Assembly: GCF_017569185.1 (NCBI RefSeq)
Contig: NZ_CP071869.1
Coordinates: 3,462,001 to 3,526,000, forward strand
Length of the DNA: 64,000 nt
Direction: 5' to 3'
From: Polaribacter cellanae
Lineage (GTDB): Bacteria; Bacteroidota; Bacteroidia; Flavobacteriales; Flavobacteriaceae
The notes beneath the pieces are model-generated. The model was given only the letters and a program-made list of their open reading frames with translations, was not told the DNA's origin and did no database searches. Shown piece by piece: positions 18,674 through 30,408 of the stretch (the stretch's first letter is position 1; each line of letters starts with the position of its first letter). The position numbers were made by a program, and so were the translations under genes.

Positions 18674-20551
18674 ATGGATATCATCGATGTTTCAATAATA
18701 GTGCTCTATATCTTCTTAACTTTAGGCGTAGGAATTTGGATTTCTAAAAGAGCATCAAAAGGATTAGATTCTTATTTTCTTGGAGGAAAAAGTATAAAGT
18801 GGTATTACTTAGGTTTAAGCAATGGTTCAGGAATGTTCGATGTTTCTGGAACAGCTTGGATGGTAGGTATTTTATTTTTGTATGGCGTTAAAAGTTTCAT
18901 GTTCATGTGGATGTGGCCAATTTGGAACCAGATTTTTATAATGATTTTCTTAGCAGCCTGGATTCGACGTTCGAATATTATGACAGGTTCCGAGTGGATT
19001 TTAACACGTTTTGGAGATGATAAAGCAGGTAGAGCATCGCATTTAATTGTGGCAATTTTTGCAATTATTGCTTCCATTGGTTTTATTGCTTACTTTTTTG
19101 AAGGAGTAGGGAAGTTTATGTCCATTATACTTCCTTGGGATTTAACTTTTATGATTGGGCAAAGCGAACTTTTAACATCCGACCAAAGTTATGCCCTAAT
19201 CATTATATTTTTAACAACCATTTATACCATTAAAGGAGGAATGTTTTCTGTAGTTGCAACCGAAGTTTTACAATATGGAATTATGGTTTTAGCAGGACTT
19301 TTAATTGCAGGCTATGCTTTTATTACAGTAACAGATATCGAAATAAGCAACGTGCTTTCCACAGAATGGAGCAATATAATGTTTGGCTGGGAAATTGAAG
19401 GTTCTTGGACAGGTAAATACGAAGCTTTTAATAATTTAATAGATACACAAGGCTATAAAATGTTTGGTGCATTTATTGGAATGTCGCTTTTTAAAGGAAT
19501 TTTTGCAAGTATTGCTGGGCCAACACCTAGTTACGATATGCAACGAATTTTATCTACAAGATCTGTAAAAGAAGCAGCATACATGTCTGGTTTTACGAAC
19601 CTTGTGCTTTTTATTCCTCGTTATTTATTAATTGGAGGAATCGTTATTCTTGCATTGGTATATATCGCTCCAGAAATGGCGGTTTCAAACACATTAAGTT
19701 TAAGTGATTTAGAAATTATTCTTCCAAAAGTAATTAATAACCACGTGCCAGTTGGTATCAAAGGATTGTTATTGGCAGGACTTTTAGCAGCATTTATGTC
19801 AACTTTTTCGGCATTTGTAAATTCTGGGCCAGCTTATATTGTAAACGATATTTATAAGAAATATTTTAAACCAACTGCTCCAGATAAACATTATGTAAAA
19901 GCAAGTCATATTGCCTCTTTCGCAATTGTTATTATTGGCGTAATTATGGGATTCTTTGCAGATTCTATAAACTCACTAACCTTATGGATAACCAGTGCGC
20001 TTTATGGAGGTTATGTAGCAGCAAATTTCTTAAAATGGATTTGGTGGCGTTTTAATGGTTGGGGTTATTTCTGGGGAATGACTGCTGGTTTATTTATTGC
20101 AACACTTCAATTCTTGTTAGACCAAAATAAGGCGAATTTCGAAATGGGTACTTGGTTACACGATTTGGCGCAAATACCTGCGATTTACATTTTTCCTATT
20201 ATATTTATAGTCTCTTTATTGGGGTCTTTTTTAGGAACACTTTTAACACCAGCAACATCAATGGAAACTTTAAAAAAGTTTTATTCGAACGTTCGTCCTT
20301 GGGGTTGGTGGAGTCCAGTTTATAAAGAATTAAAAGGTGAAGACGAAACATTTACAAAAAACGAAGATTTTGTAAGTGATATGTTAAATTGTGTAATTGG
20401 TGTTGTTTGGCAATCTAGCATGATTTTGCTACCAATATATTTTATGATTAGAGATTATCCTAAGACATTAATTGCACTATTAGTTTTTGTGGTTACATCC
20501 ATTGTTTTAAAATTTACTTGGTTAGATAGAGTGAAGAAATATAAAAATTAA
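18674..20551 (+). CDS. Sodium/solute symporter (SSS family)
   Basis: The 625-residue integral membrane protein has roughly 14 hydrophobic segments. The first begins at residue 5 (IIVLYIFLTLGVGIW) and is followed by the GLDSYFLGGKSIKWYYLGLS loop that SSS (SGLT-type) transporters share. The mid-region LLAGLLAAFMSTFSAFVNSGPAYIVNDIYKKY is the family's sodium-site region. Such carriers import sugars or amino sugars with Na+. The next gene, seven bases downstream, is a cytoplasmic GH130 phosphorylase, so the likely cargo is a small mannose-containing product such as Man-beta-1,4-GlcNAc or mannose. That is inferred from context and not from binding residues. Confidence 0.88.
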   Translation: MDIIDVSIIVLYIFLTLGVGIWISKRASKGLDSYFLGGKSIKWYYLGLSNGSGMFDVSGTAWMVGILFLYGVKSFMFMWMWPIWNQIFIMIFLAAWIRRSNIMTGSEWILTRFGDDKAGRASHLIVAIFAIIASIGFIAYFFEGVGKFMSIILPWDLTFMIGQSELLTSDQSYALIIIFLTTIYTIKGGMFSVVATEVLQYGIMVLAGLLIAGYAFITVTDIEISNVLSTEWSNIMFGWEIEGSWTGKYEAFNNLIDTQGYKMFGAFIGMSLFKGIFASIAGPTPSYDMQRILSTRSVKEAAYMSGFTNLVLFIPRYLLIGGIVILALVYIAPEMAVSNTLSLSDLEIILPKVINNHVPVGIKGLLLAGLLAAFMSTFSAFVNSGPAYIVNDIYKKYFKPTAPDKHYVKASHIASFAIVIIGVIMGFFADSINSLTLWITSALYGGYVAANFLKWIWWRFNGWGYFWGMTAGLFIATLQFLLDQNKANFEMGTWLHDLAQIPAIYIFPIIFIVSLLGSFLGTLLTPATSMETLKKFYSNVRPWGWWSPVYKELKGEDETFTKNEDFVSDMLNCVIGVVWQSSMILLPIYFMIRDYPKTLIALLVFVVTSIVLKFTWLDRVKKYKN

Positions 20552-20557
20552 AAAGAA

Positions 20558-21523
20558 ATGAGTTCAATTCCTTGGCAAGATAAACCAGAAAATTCGAATG
20601 ATGTTGTTTGGCGTTATTCAAAAAATCCTATAATTAATAGATACGATATTCCATCTTCTAACAGTATTTTTAATAGCGCTGTAGTTCCTTTTAAAGATGG
20701 TTTTGCAGGTGTTTTTAGGTGTGATAATAAAGCAGTACAAATGAATATTTTTGCTGGTTTTAGTAAAAACGGAATCGATTGGGAAATTAATAACGAACCC
20801 ATTAAAATGAAGGCAGGAAACACAAAAATGATTGAATCGGATTACAAATACGATCCGCGAGTTGTTTTTATTGAAGACAGGTATTGGATTACTTGGTGTA
20901 ATGGTTACAATGGCCCCACAATTGGTATTGGTTATACCTTTGATTTTAAAGAGTTTTTTCAATGTGAAAATGCTTTTTTACCTTTCAATAGAAATGGCGT
21001 TTTATTTCCACAGAAAATAAACGGAAAATACGCGATGTTAAGTCGTCCGAGTGATAATGGACACACACCATTTGGCGATATTTATATCAGTTACAGTCTA
21101 GATATGAAATATTGGGGAGAACATAGATGTGTTATGAAAGCAACTCCTTTTGAGGATAGTGCTTGGCAATGTACAAAAATTGGTGCTGGGCCAATTCCAA
21201 TTCTTACAGACGAAGGTTGGTTAATGTTATATCATGGAGTTATAAATACGTGTAACGGATTTAGATATGCAATGGGTGCTGCAATTCTCGAAGAAAACGC
21301 ACCAGACAAAGTAAAATATAGAACACAACCTTATTTGTTAGGACCAGCTGCACAATATGAAATGGTGGGAGATGTACCAAATGTAGTTTTTCCATGTGCA
21401 GCTTTGCATGATACAAAAGAAGATAAATTAGCAATTTATTACGGTGCAGCAGATACAGTTGTAGCGATGGCTTTTGGTAATTTGAGTGAAGTCGTACAAT
21501 TTACGAAAGATAATAGTTTATAA
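20558..21523 (+). CDS. GH130 beta-mannoside phosphorylase, probably acting on Man-beta-1,4-GlcNAc
   Basis: The 321-residue protein has no signal peptide, so it is cytoplasmic. It opens with the IPWQDKP...[11 protein letters not shown] block and [12 protein letters not shown] (about 36-47), which I recognise from the GH130 mannosyl-GlcNAc phosphorylase group, followed by FAGVFRCD and the five-bladed propeller pattern ([20 protein letters not shown]). Family knowledge: these enzymes split beta-mannosides with phosphate to give mannose-1-phosphate, and Bacteroides homologues act on Man-beta-1,4-GlcNAc, the N-glycan core disaccharide. It lies directly after the symporter gene and one base before the CBM9-like gene, which makes an import-then-phosphorolysis route plausible. 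Confidence 0.88.
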   Translation: MSSIPWQDKPENSNDVVWRYSKNPIINRYDIPSSNSIFNSAVVPFKDGFAGVFRCDNKAVQMNIFAGFSKNGIDWEINNEPIKMKAGNTKMIESDYKYDPRVVFIEDRYWITWCNGYNGPTIGIGYTFDFKEFFQCENAFLPFNRNGVLFPQKINGKYAMLSRPSDNGHTPFGDIYISYSLDMKYWGEHRCVMKATPFEDSAWQCTKIGAGPIPILTDEGWLMLYHGVINTCNGFRYAMGAAILEENAPDKVKYRTQPYLLGPAAQYEMVGDVPNVVFPCAALHDTKEDKLAIYYGAADTVVAMAFGNLSEVVQFTKDNSL

Positions 21524-21524
21524 G

Positions 21525-22601
21525 ATGAAGATGTTATCAAAATTAAAATATGTAAGTATTGTTTTTTGTGGTGTTTCCATAATGAGTTGTGCACAATCCA
21601 AAAAGGAAATTATTCCAGAAACGTATGTCGCTCATAAAACTTCAGAAACCATTGTTATTGATGGGAAAGCGAATGAGGCTGATTGGAAAAAAGCAAAATG
21701 GACAAACAATTTTATAGATATTGAAGGAGTAAAAATACCAAAATATCAAACCAATGTAAAAATGCTTTGGAACGAAAATTACTATTATATCTTAGCTGAA
21801 ATAAAAGAACCTCATATTTGGGCAGACATAACAAAACGAGACGAGGTTATTTTTTATAATAATGATTTTGAGGTTTTTATAGAGCCAGATGGAGACACGC
21901 ATAATTATTACGAACTAGAAATTAATGCACTAAATACTGCTTGGGATTTATTTATTTCGAAACCCTATAGAGAGTTAGATGGAGTTGTTTTAAATGATTG
22001 GAATTATACCAATTTAAAATCTGCAATTAGCATTAATGGAACATTAAATAATTCGAACGATATCGATAAAAGTTGGACCCTAGAAATAGCCATTCCTTTT
22101 AAAGATTTAAGAACAGCTTATAAACAAAAAAATGTACCAAGAGATAAATTTTGGCGTGTTAATTTTTCGAGAGTAAACTGGGATTATGATATTAAAGAAG
22201 GTAAATATTCTCGAAAAAAAGGAAAAGATGGTAAATATTTACATGAATATAATTGGGTTTGGTCGCCAACAGGAGTTATAAATATGCATTTGCCTGAAAA
22301 TTGGGGATATGTTTATTTTTCATCAAAAAATGTAGAAAGTAACGAATCTTTTACAATTTCAAAAGACGATAAAATTAAATGGGAATTGTACAAATTGTAC
22401 CGAAAACAAAAAAAACATTTTAAAAAGAATAATTCTTGGTTATCGGCTTATGAATTATTGTCAACAGCAATCATAGTGGATGGAAAAACGATTACACCAG
22501 AATTAAAGTTTCATGATACAGGTTGGAATTTAATCGTAAAAAGTCCATTTACAAAAAAAACACTATTTTTAAAAGAAGACGGAAAATTTTTCACAAATTA
22601 A
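21525..22601 (+). CDS. CBM9-like carbohydrate-binding lipoprotein
   Basis: I take the ATG at 21525, one base after the GH130 stop; it gives a 358-residue protein with a clean lipobox (Cys22 in IMSC). An upstream frame start at 21486 would overlap GH130 and spoil the signal peptide. The domain at about 40-265 has the CBM9/DOMON-type beta-sandwich pattern: IVIDGKANEADWKKA, TNVKMLWNENYYYILAEI, FEVFIEPDGDTHNYYELEINALNTAWDLF, then WTLEIAIPF and FWRVNFSR. The remaining residues (about 280-358) form a short C-terminal segment. It probably binds glycan at the cell surface and aids neighbouring enzymes. No catalytic residues are recognisable. The end is 11 bases before the GH18 start. Confidence 0.8.
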   Translation: MKMLSKLKYVSIVFCGVSIMSCAQSKKEIIPETYVAHKTSETIVIDGKANEADWKKAKWTNNFIDIEGVKIPKYQTNVKMLWNENYYYILAEIKEPHIWADITKRDEVIFYNNDFEVFIEPDGDTHNYYELEINALNTAWDLFISKPYRELDGVVLNDWNYTNLKSAISINGTLNNSNDIDKSWTLEIAIPFKDLRTAYKQKNVPRDKFWRVNFSRVNWDYDIKEGKYSRKKGKDGKYLHEYNWVWSPTGVINMHLPENWGYVYFSSKNVESNESFTISKDDKIKWELYKLYRKQKKHFKKNNSWLSAYELLSTAIIVDGKTITPELKFHDTGWNLIVKSPFTKKTLFLKEDGKFFTN

Positions 22602-22612
22602 TATTTAATCAA

Positions 22613-23755
22613 ATGAGAGCAACCTTTTTGTCAATAAAATTAATTGTTTTTATAGGTTTAATATTGCTTTTTGTTAACTGTACAAAACAAGTTAAAACCG
22701 ATAATAAGCATACTGAAGATTTAAAAATAATTGGATATGTGGCGGGTTATGAAAATTATGATATAGCAAAAGTTGATGCAACAAAACTAACACATATAAA
22801 TTATGCATTTGCCAATATCGTTGAAGGGAAGCCAAAATTTGAGCTAGACATAGATGCTATAAAGATTTCCAAATTAATAGCGTTAAAAAAAGTAAATCCT
22901 AATTTGAAAGTTTTGTATTCTATTGGCGGATGGACTTGGTCTGATAAATTTTCGCATATAGCAGCTTATCCAGAAGCAAGAGAAAAATTTGCTAAAAGTA
23001 GTGTGCAACTTATGAAAAAATACGGGTTTGATGGTGTGGATTTAGATTGGGAATTCCCTGGACAACGTGCAGAGGATAATGCATTTAGACCTTCAGATAA
23101 AGAAAATTTTACTTTACTTTTAGCAGAAATTAGAAAACATTTAGAAAAAGCAGCAATAGCAGATAAAACCCATTATTTACTAACAATAGCTTCAGGCGCA
23201 GACCAAGCGTATATTGATAATACTGATTTGGCAAAAGCTCAGGAATACCTAGACTTTATAAATGTAATGTGTTATGACTTTTACAATGGCTGGTTTTATC
23301 AAACAGGGCATCATGCTAATTTGTATCCTTCAGAAAAAGAAAAATTTAAAGGTAATAGTGGGCAGGAAGCAATAAATAGACATATAAAAGCTGGAGTACC
23401 TGCTAATAAATTGGTTATGGGAATTCCGTTTTATGGCAGGCAATGGAGTAAAGTAAGCTTGAACAAAGATGGGTTGTACCAAACCGCGATGACTACTGGA
23501 GTTATTGTGCCATATTGGGATATCATCAAAAAAATAAAATCTGGTAATTTTAAGAAAGGTTACGATAATTCTGCGAAAGCTTCCTATTTATGGAATGCTA
23601 TCGATAGTGTTTTTATATCGTGGGAAACACCTAAAGAAATAAAATTAAAAACAGAATTCATTAAAGAAAAAGGCTTAGGAGGCGCTATGTTTTGGGAATA
23701 TAGTTTGGATAAAGATCAAGAATTATTAAATGCACTTTCTAAAAATATGAAATAA
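22613..23755 (+). CDS. GH18 chitinase-type glycoside hydrolase, lipoprotein
   Basis: With the ATG at 22613 the product is 380 residues with lipobox Cys23 (LFVNC). An upstream in-frame start at 22523 overlaps the previous gene and hides the signal peptide. The TIM barrel carries the GH18 strand-3 SIGG motif (VLYSIGGWTWS, about 102-112) and the strand-4 DxxDxDxE motif D140-G-V-D143-L-D145-W-E147, with E147 as catalytic acid. MCYDFYNGW is the strand-6 block and YLWNAIDSVFISWETPK the C-terminal strand. The motif LDWEFPG is chitinase-type, whereas Bacteroides N-glycan ENGases usually show an FDDEY form. It may cleave the chitobiose core or be a true chitinase; context favours the former. Confidence 0.88.
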   Translation: MRATFLSIKLIVFIGLILLFVNCTKQVKTDNKHTEDLKIIGYVAGYENYDIAKVDATKLTHINYAFANIVEGKPKFELDIDAIKISKLIALKKVNPNLKVLYSIGGWTWSDKFSHIAAYPEAREKFAKSSVQLMKKYGFDGVDLDWEFPGQRAEDNAFRPSDKENFTLLLAEIRKHLEKAAIADKTHYLLTIASGADQAYIDNTDLAKAQEYLDFINVMCYDFYNGWFYQTGHHANLYPSEKEKFKGNSGQEAINRHIKAGVPANKLVMGIPFYGRQWSKVSLNKDGLYQTAMTTGVIVPYWDIIKKIKSGNFKKGYDNSAKASYLWNAIDSVFISWETPKEIKLKTEFIKEKGLGGAMFWEYSLDKDQELLNALSKNMK

Positions 23756-23871
23756 ACAATTATGAGAACCTAAATACCAATAGATATTATTATTAACGAA
23801 TTACAACCGACCTATAAAAATAATAAATTAGAGTAGATGAAAATTTAACTGCTAACAAAAAACTAATTAAA

Positions 23872-24993
23872 ATGAAAATAATACATATAATTTTAGGCTT
23901 TGCATTGCTTTCTTGTGCGATTGCATGTAGTCAAAAACAAGAAAAAAACTACCACAATAAAGAGCGTGTAAACGAGAAAAAATTAGCATTTGATTTCGGT
24001 GTTTGGATTACTTCCAAAAAAGAAAAGAAAAATGCAGAGTATGCAGCAGAATTTAAAAAATACAAAGATGGTGGTATTGACGAGATTTTAATAAATACAA
24101 ATACAGATCCAAAAGAATTGGAACGTTTAGTGCCAATTGCAACCAAAGAAGGTTTAAAAGTTCATGCGTGGATTATGGCTGTAAACCGTCCTGGAGATAC
24201 AGTTGCATTAAAACACCCAGAATGGTATCAAGTAAGTCGCGAAGGAAAATCTTGTTTCGATACTAGGCCTTATGTGGATTATTACCAATGGTTGTGTCCA
24301 ACAAGAGAAGCATCAAGAAATCATATTTTAGGTTTGGTAGAAGGATTATCGAAGGTAGAAGGAATTGAAAGTGTTCATTTAGATTATATTCGTTTTCCAG
24401 ACATTTTTTTACCTATTGGATTGTTACCAAAATACAATTTAGTGCAAGATACAGAAATGGCAGAGTACGATTTTTGCTATTGTGATGCATGTGTAAATGC
24501 TTTTGAGAAAATACATCATAAAAACCCAAGAGAAAGCAAAAATACTGCGATTGATATGGAATGGAAAAATTTTCGCTTAAATGCCATAAAAGCTTTGGTA
24601 GACGATGCTTATAAAATTGTACATAGTAACAATAAAAAATTAACAGCAGCTGTATTTCCTTACCCAGAAATGGCAGATCACATGGTGCGTCAAAGATGGG
24701 ATAAATGGAATATAGACGAGGTATATCCAATGATTTATCACGGGTTTTATAACGAAGAAATCGACTGGATTGGATATGCAACCAAACAAGGAGTTACCGA
24801 TTTAAAAGGGAAAGATGTAGGTGTAAATACAGGTGTTTATTTACCTCCTTTTACCTCTAACGAAGAGTTAAAAGAAGCCATTTTGTTGGCGAAAGAAAAT
24901 GGTGCAAAAGGAGTAACATTTTTTGATGGACCACAATTAACGGACGAATACTTAAAAACAATTAGAGAAACAAAAGCGTTATTTTCTAAATAG
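23872..24993 (+). CDS. GHL10-like TIM-barrel lipoprotein (putative glycoside hydrolase)
   Basis: The 373-residue protein has an N-terminal lipoprotein signal; the best acylation site is Cys19 (AIAC). The body reads as a TIM barrel of the family-10-like group (GHL10/DUF187): GVWITSKKEKK, GGIDEILINTNTD, GLKVHAWIMAVNR, VEGIESVHLDYIRFPDIF and DEVYPMIYHGFY. Acidic residues at strand ends (the D and R in HLDYIRFP) and FFDGP at the C-terminal strand are where catalytic residues sit in such folds. A CYCDACVNAF pair of cysteines around residue 200 is noticeable. I do not know a defined substrate for this group. Its place between GH18 and GH92 suggests a glycosidase acting on an N-glycan linkage. Confidence 0.7.
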   Translation: MKIIHIILGFALLSCAIACSQKQEKNYHNKERVNEKKLAFDFGVWITSKKEKKNAEYAAEFKKYKDGGIDEILINTNTDPKELERLVPIATKEGLKVHAWIMAVNRPGDTVALKHPEWYQVSREGKSCFDTRPYVDYYQWLCPTREASRNHILGLVEGLSKVEGIESVHLDYIRFPDIFLPIGLLPKYNLVQDTEMAEYDFCYCDACVNAFEKIHHKNPRESKNTAIDMEWKNFRLNAIKALVDDAYKIVHSNNKKLTAAVFPYPEMADHMVRQRWDKWNIDEVYPMIYHGFYNEEIDWIGYATKQGVTDLKGKDVGVNTGVYLPPFTSNEELKEAILLAKENGAKGVTFFDGPQLTDEYLKTIRETKALFSK

Positions 24994-24995
24994 TT

Positions 24996-27230
24996 ATGCA
25001 AAAACAAAGCTTTTTTCTTACCATCCTATTAGTACTTTTTTTTAATTGTACCAAAGAAGAAAAAAATGCTGTAAAACTAACGAGTTTTGTAAATCCGTTT
25101 ATTGGTACAGATGGTCCTGGAAACACATATCCAGGAGCAACAATGCCTTTTGGAATGGTACAATTGAGCCCAGATATAGGTATTCCAGGATGGGATAGAA
25201 TTGCAGGGTATTACTACCAAGATTCCATAATTTCTGGTTTTTCGCATATGCATTTAACAGGAACAGGTGCTGGAGATTTGTACGATATTTTGGTAATGCC
25301 AACCAATAGTAAGTTCTCTAAAAGAATAAAAGAAAATAATTTTAAACCTTTTTCGAGTTTTTCTCACGACAAAGAAACAGCTTCTCCAGGATATTATGCT
25401 GTAGATTTATTAGATTACAATATCAAAGTAGCAATTACTGCAACAAACCGAACAGGAATTCATAAATATACGTTTCCAAAAGATTCGTTGTCGCAAATTC
25501 ATATCGATTTGGGGTATGCCTTAAATTGGGATCGTCCTACAGATACGAAAATAAAAGTGGTAAACAATACGACTATTAGAGGTTACAGAAAATCTACAGG
25601 TTGGGCAAAAGACCAACGCGTTTATTTTCAAATTGAAGTTTCCAAGCCTTTTAAATCGTATGAATTATATCAAAATGATAGTTTAGTTGTTGATGTAGCA
25701 AAAGGAAAAAACACCAAAATTATTTTAAATTATACTACAGAAAAAGCGGAAGAAATTATCTTAAAAACAGGATTATCAACAGGAAATATAGCAGGCGCAA
25801 AATTATCATTAGAAAAAGAAGCTCCTCATTTTAATTTCGAAACATATAGAAAAGCAGCAGAAAATGTTTGGGAAAAACAGCTTCAAAAAATTAAAATAGA
25901 AACAAAAGATAGTACCAAAAAACATATTTTTTATACAATGCTATACCAAAGTATGTTAGCACCAACTTTGTTAAGCGATTTAAACGGAAATTATAAAGGC
26001 GCAAACGATACCATTATGAATGCAGATGGTTTTGATAGGTATGACACGTTTTCTCTATGGGATACTTACAGAGCAGCACATCCATTATACACGATTTTAC
26101 ACCCAAATAAAGTGTCGGATATGATACAATCGATGTTGGCACATTACAAAGAAACAGGTCTATTACCAGTTTGGTCTATGCAAGGAAACGAAACCAATAT
26201 GATGATTGGTTATCACGCAGTTCCAGTAGTCGTTGACGCTTATTTTAAAGGGATTAATTTTGATGCACAATTAGCTTACCAAGCCTGCAAAGCAAGTGCG
26301 ATGGATAATGCTCGACAAATAGATGTTTATAAAGAATTAGGTTTTGTTCCCATTGATGTAAAACATGAAAATTGGTCGGTTTCTAAAACCTTAGAATATG
26401 CTTACGACGATTGGTGTATTGCGAAATTTGCTAAAAAATTAGGAAAAGAAGACGATTATCAATATTTTTTAAAGCGTTCCGAAAATTGGCGAAATGTATA
26501 TGATGCACAAAGTTCATTTATGCGTCCGAAATATAAAAAAGGGAATTTTATCGAAAAATTCATTCCTAAAGAATATACACCTTACTTCTGCGAAAGTAAT
26601 GCTTGGCAATATGTTTGGAATGTTCCACAAAATATAGAAGGGTTAATAAAATCGATTGGTGGAGAAGAACGATTTGAGCAAAAATTAGATTCTATGTTTA
26701 CCTTAAACCCTTTGCCAGAAGATAAATTACCTATTTTTAGCACAGGAATGATTGGGCAATATGCGCATGGAAATGAACCGAGTCATCATGTGGGGTATTT
26801 GTATAATTACATAAATAAACCTTGGAAAACACAAAGTATCATTAGAGAAATTTTAGAAACACAATATAAAAACGAACCAAATGGACATTGTGGAAATGAA
26901 GATTGTGGGCAAATGTCTTCTTGGTATATTTTAAGTTCTTTAGGCTTTTATCCAGTAAACCCAGCACAAGGAATGTATAGTTTTGGTTCGCCAATTTTCG
27001 ATAAAGCAACTATTAATTTAGAAAATGGAAATCAATTTACAATCGAAGCGATTAACAATTCAACAGAAAATAAATATATCCAATCTATTTCCTTGAATAA
27101 TAAAAGAATAAATCGAAATTACATTTGCCATAAAGAGATTGCAAACGGAGGAAAACTCATTTTTAAAATGGGAAATAAACCCGCTAAAAATAATACATAT
27201 CACCTAGGAATATCATCAAAAATTTATTAA
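24996..27230 (+). CDS. GH92 alpha-mannosidase, lipoprotein (second of three)
   Basis: The 744-residue protein is a close relative of the first GH92 here. Lipobox Cys18 (FFNC) is followed by TKEEKN, a Lys/Glu stretch that may direct surface export. The N-terminal block FVNPFIGTDGPGNTYPGATMPFGM and the catalytic-half blocks ESNAWQYVWNVP, HGNEPSHHVGYLYN and GNEDCGQMSSW are intact, so the enzyme should be active. The His-His pair after GNEPS matches the first copy. It starts two bases after the GHL10-like stop and ends 15 bases before the GH2 gene. Two related but different GH92 lipoproteins in one run usually cover different alpha-mannosyl linkages. Confidence 0.92.
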   Translation: MQKQSFFLTILLVLFFNCTKEEKNAVKLTSFVNPFIGTDGPGNTYPGATMPFGMVQLSPDIGIPGWDRIAGYYYQDSIISGFSHMHLTGTGAGDLYDILVMPTNSKFSKRIKENNFKPFSSFSHDKETASPGYYAVDLLDYNIKVAITATNRTGIHKYTFPKDSLSQIHIDLGYALNWDRPTDTKIKVVNNTTIRGYRKSTGWAKDQRVYFQIEVSKPFKSYELYQNDSLVVDVAKGKNTKIILNYTTEKAEEIILKTGLSTGNIAGAKLSLEKEAPHFNFETYRKAAENVWEKQLQKIKIETKDSTKKHIFYTMLYQSMLAPTLLSDLNGNYKGANDTIMNADGFDRYDTFSLWDTYRAAHPLYTILHPNKVSDMIQSMLAHYKETGLLPVWSMQGNETNMMIGYHAVPVVVDAYFKGINFDAQLAYQACKASAMDNARQIDVYKELGFVPIDVKHENWSVSKTLEYAYDDWCIAKFAKKLGKEDDYQYFLKRSENWRNVYDAQSSFMRPKYKKGNFIEKFIPKEYTPYFCESNAWQYVWNVPQNIEGLIKSIGGEERFEQKLDSMFTLNPLPEDKLPIFSTGMIGQYAHGNEPSHHVGYLYNYINKPWKTQSIIREILETQYKNEPNGHCGNEDCGQMSSWYILSSLGFYPVNPAQGMYSFGSPIFDKATINLENGNQFTIEAINNSTENKYIQSISLNNKRINRNYICHKEIANGGKLIFKMGNKPAKNNTYHLGISSKIY

Positions 27231-30392
<3,162 letters not shown>

Positions 30393-30408
30393 TTTAAAAA
30401 CAATATAA

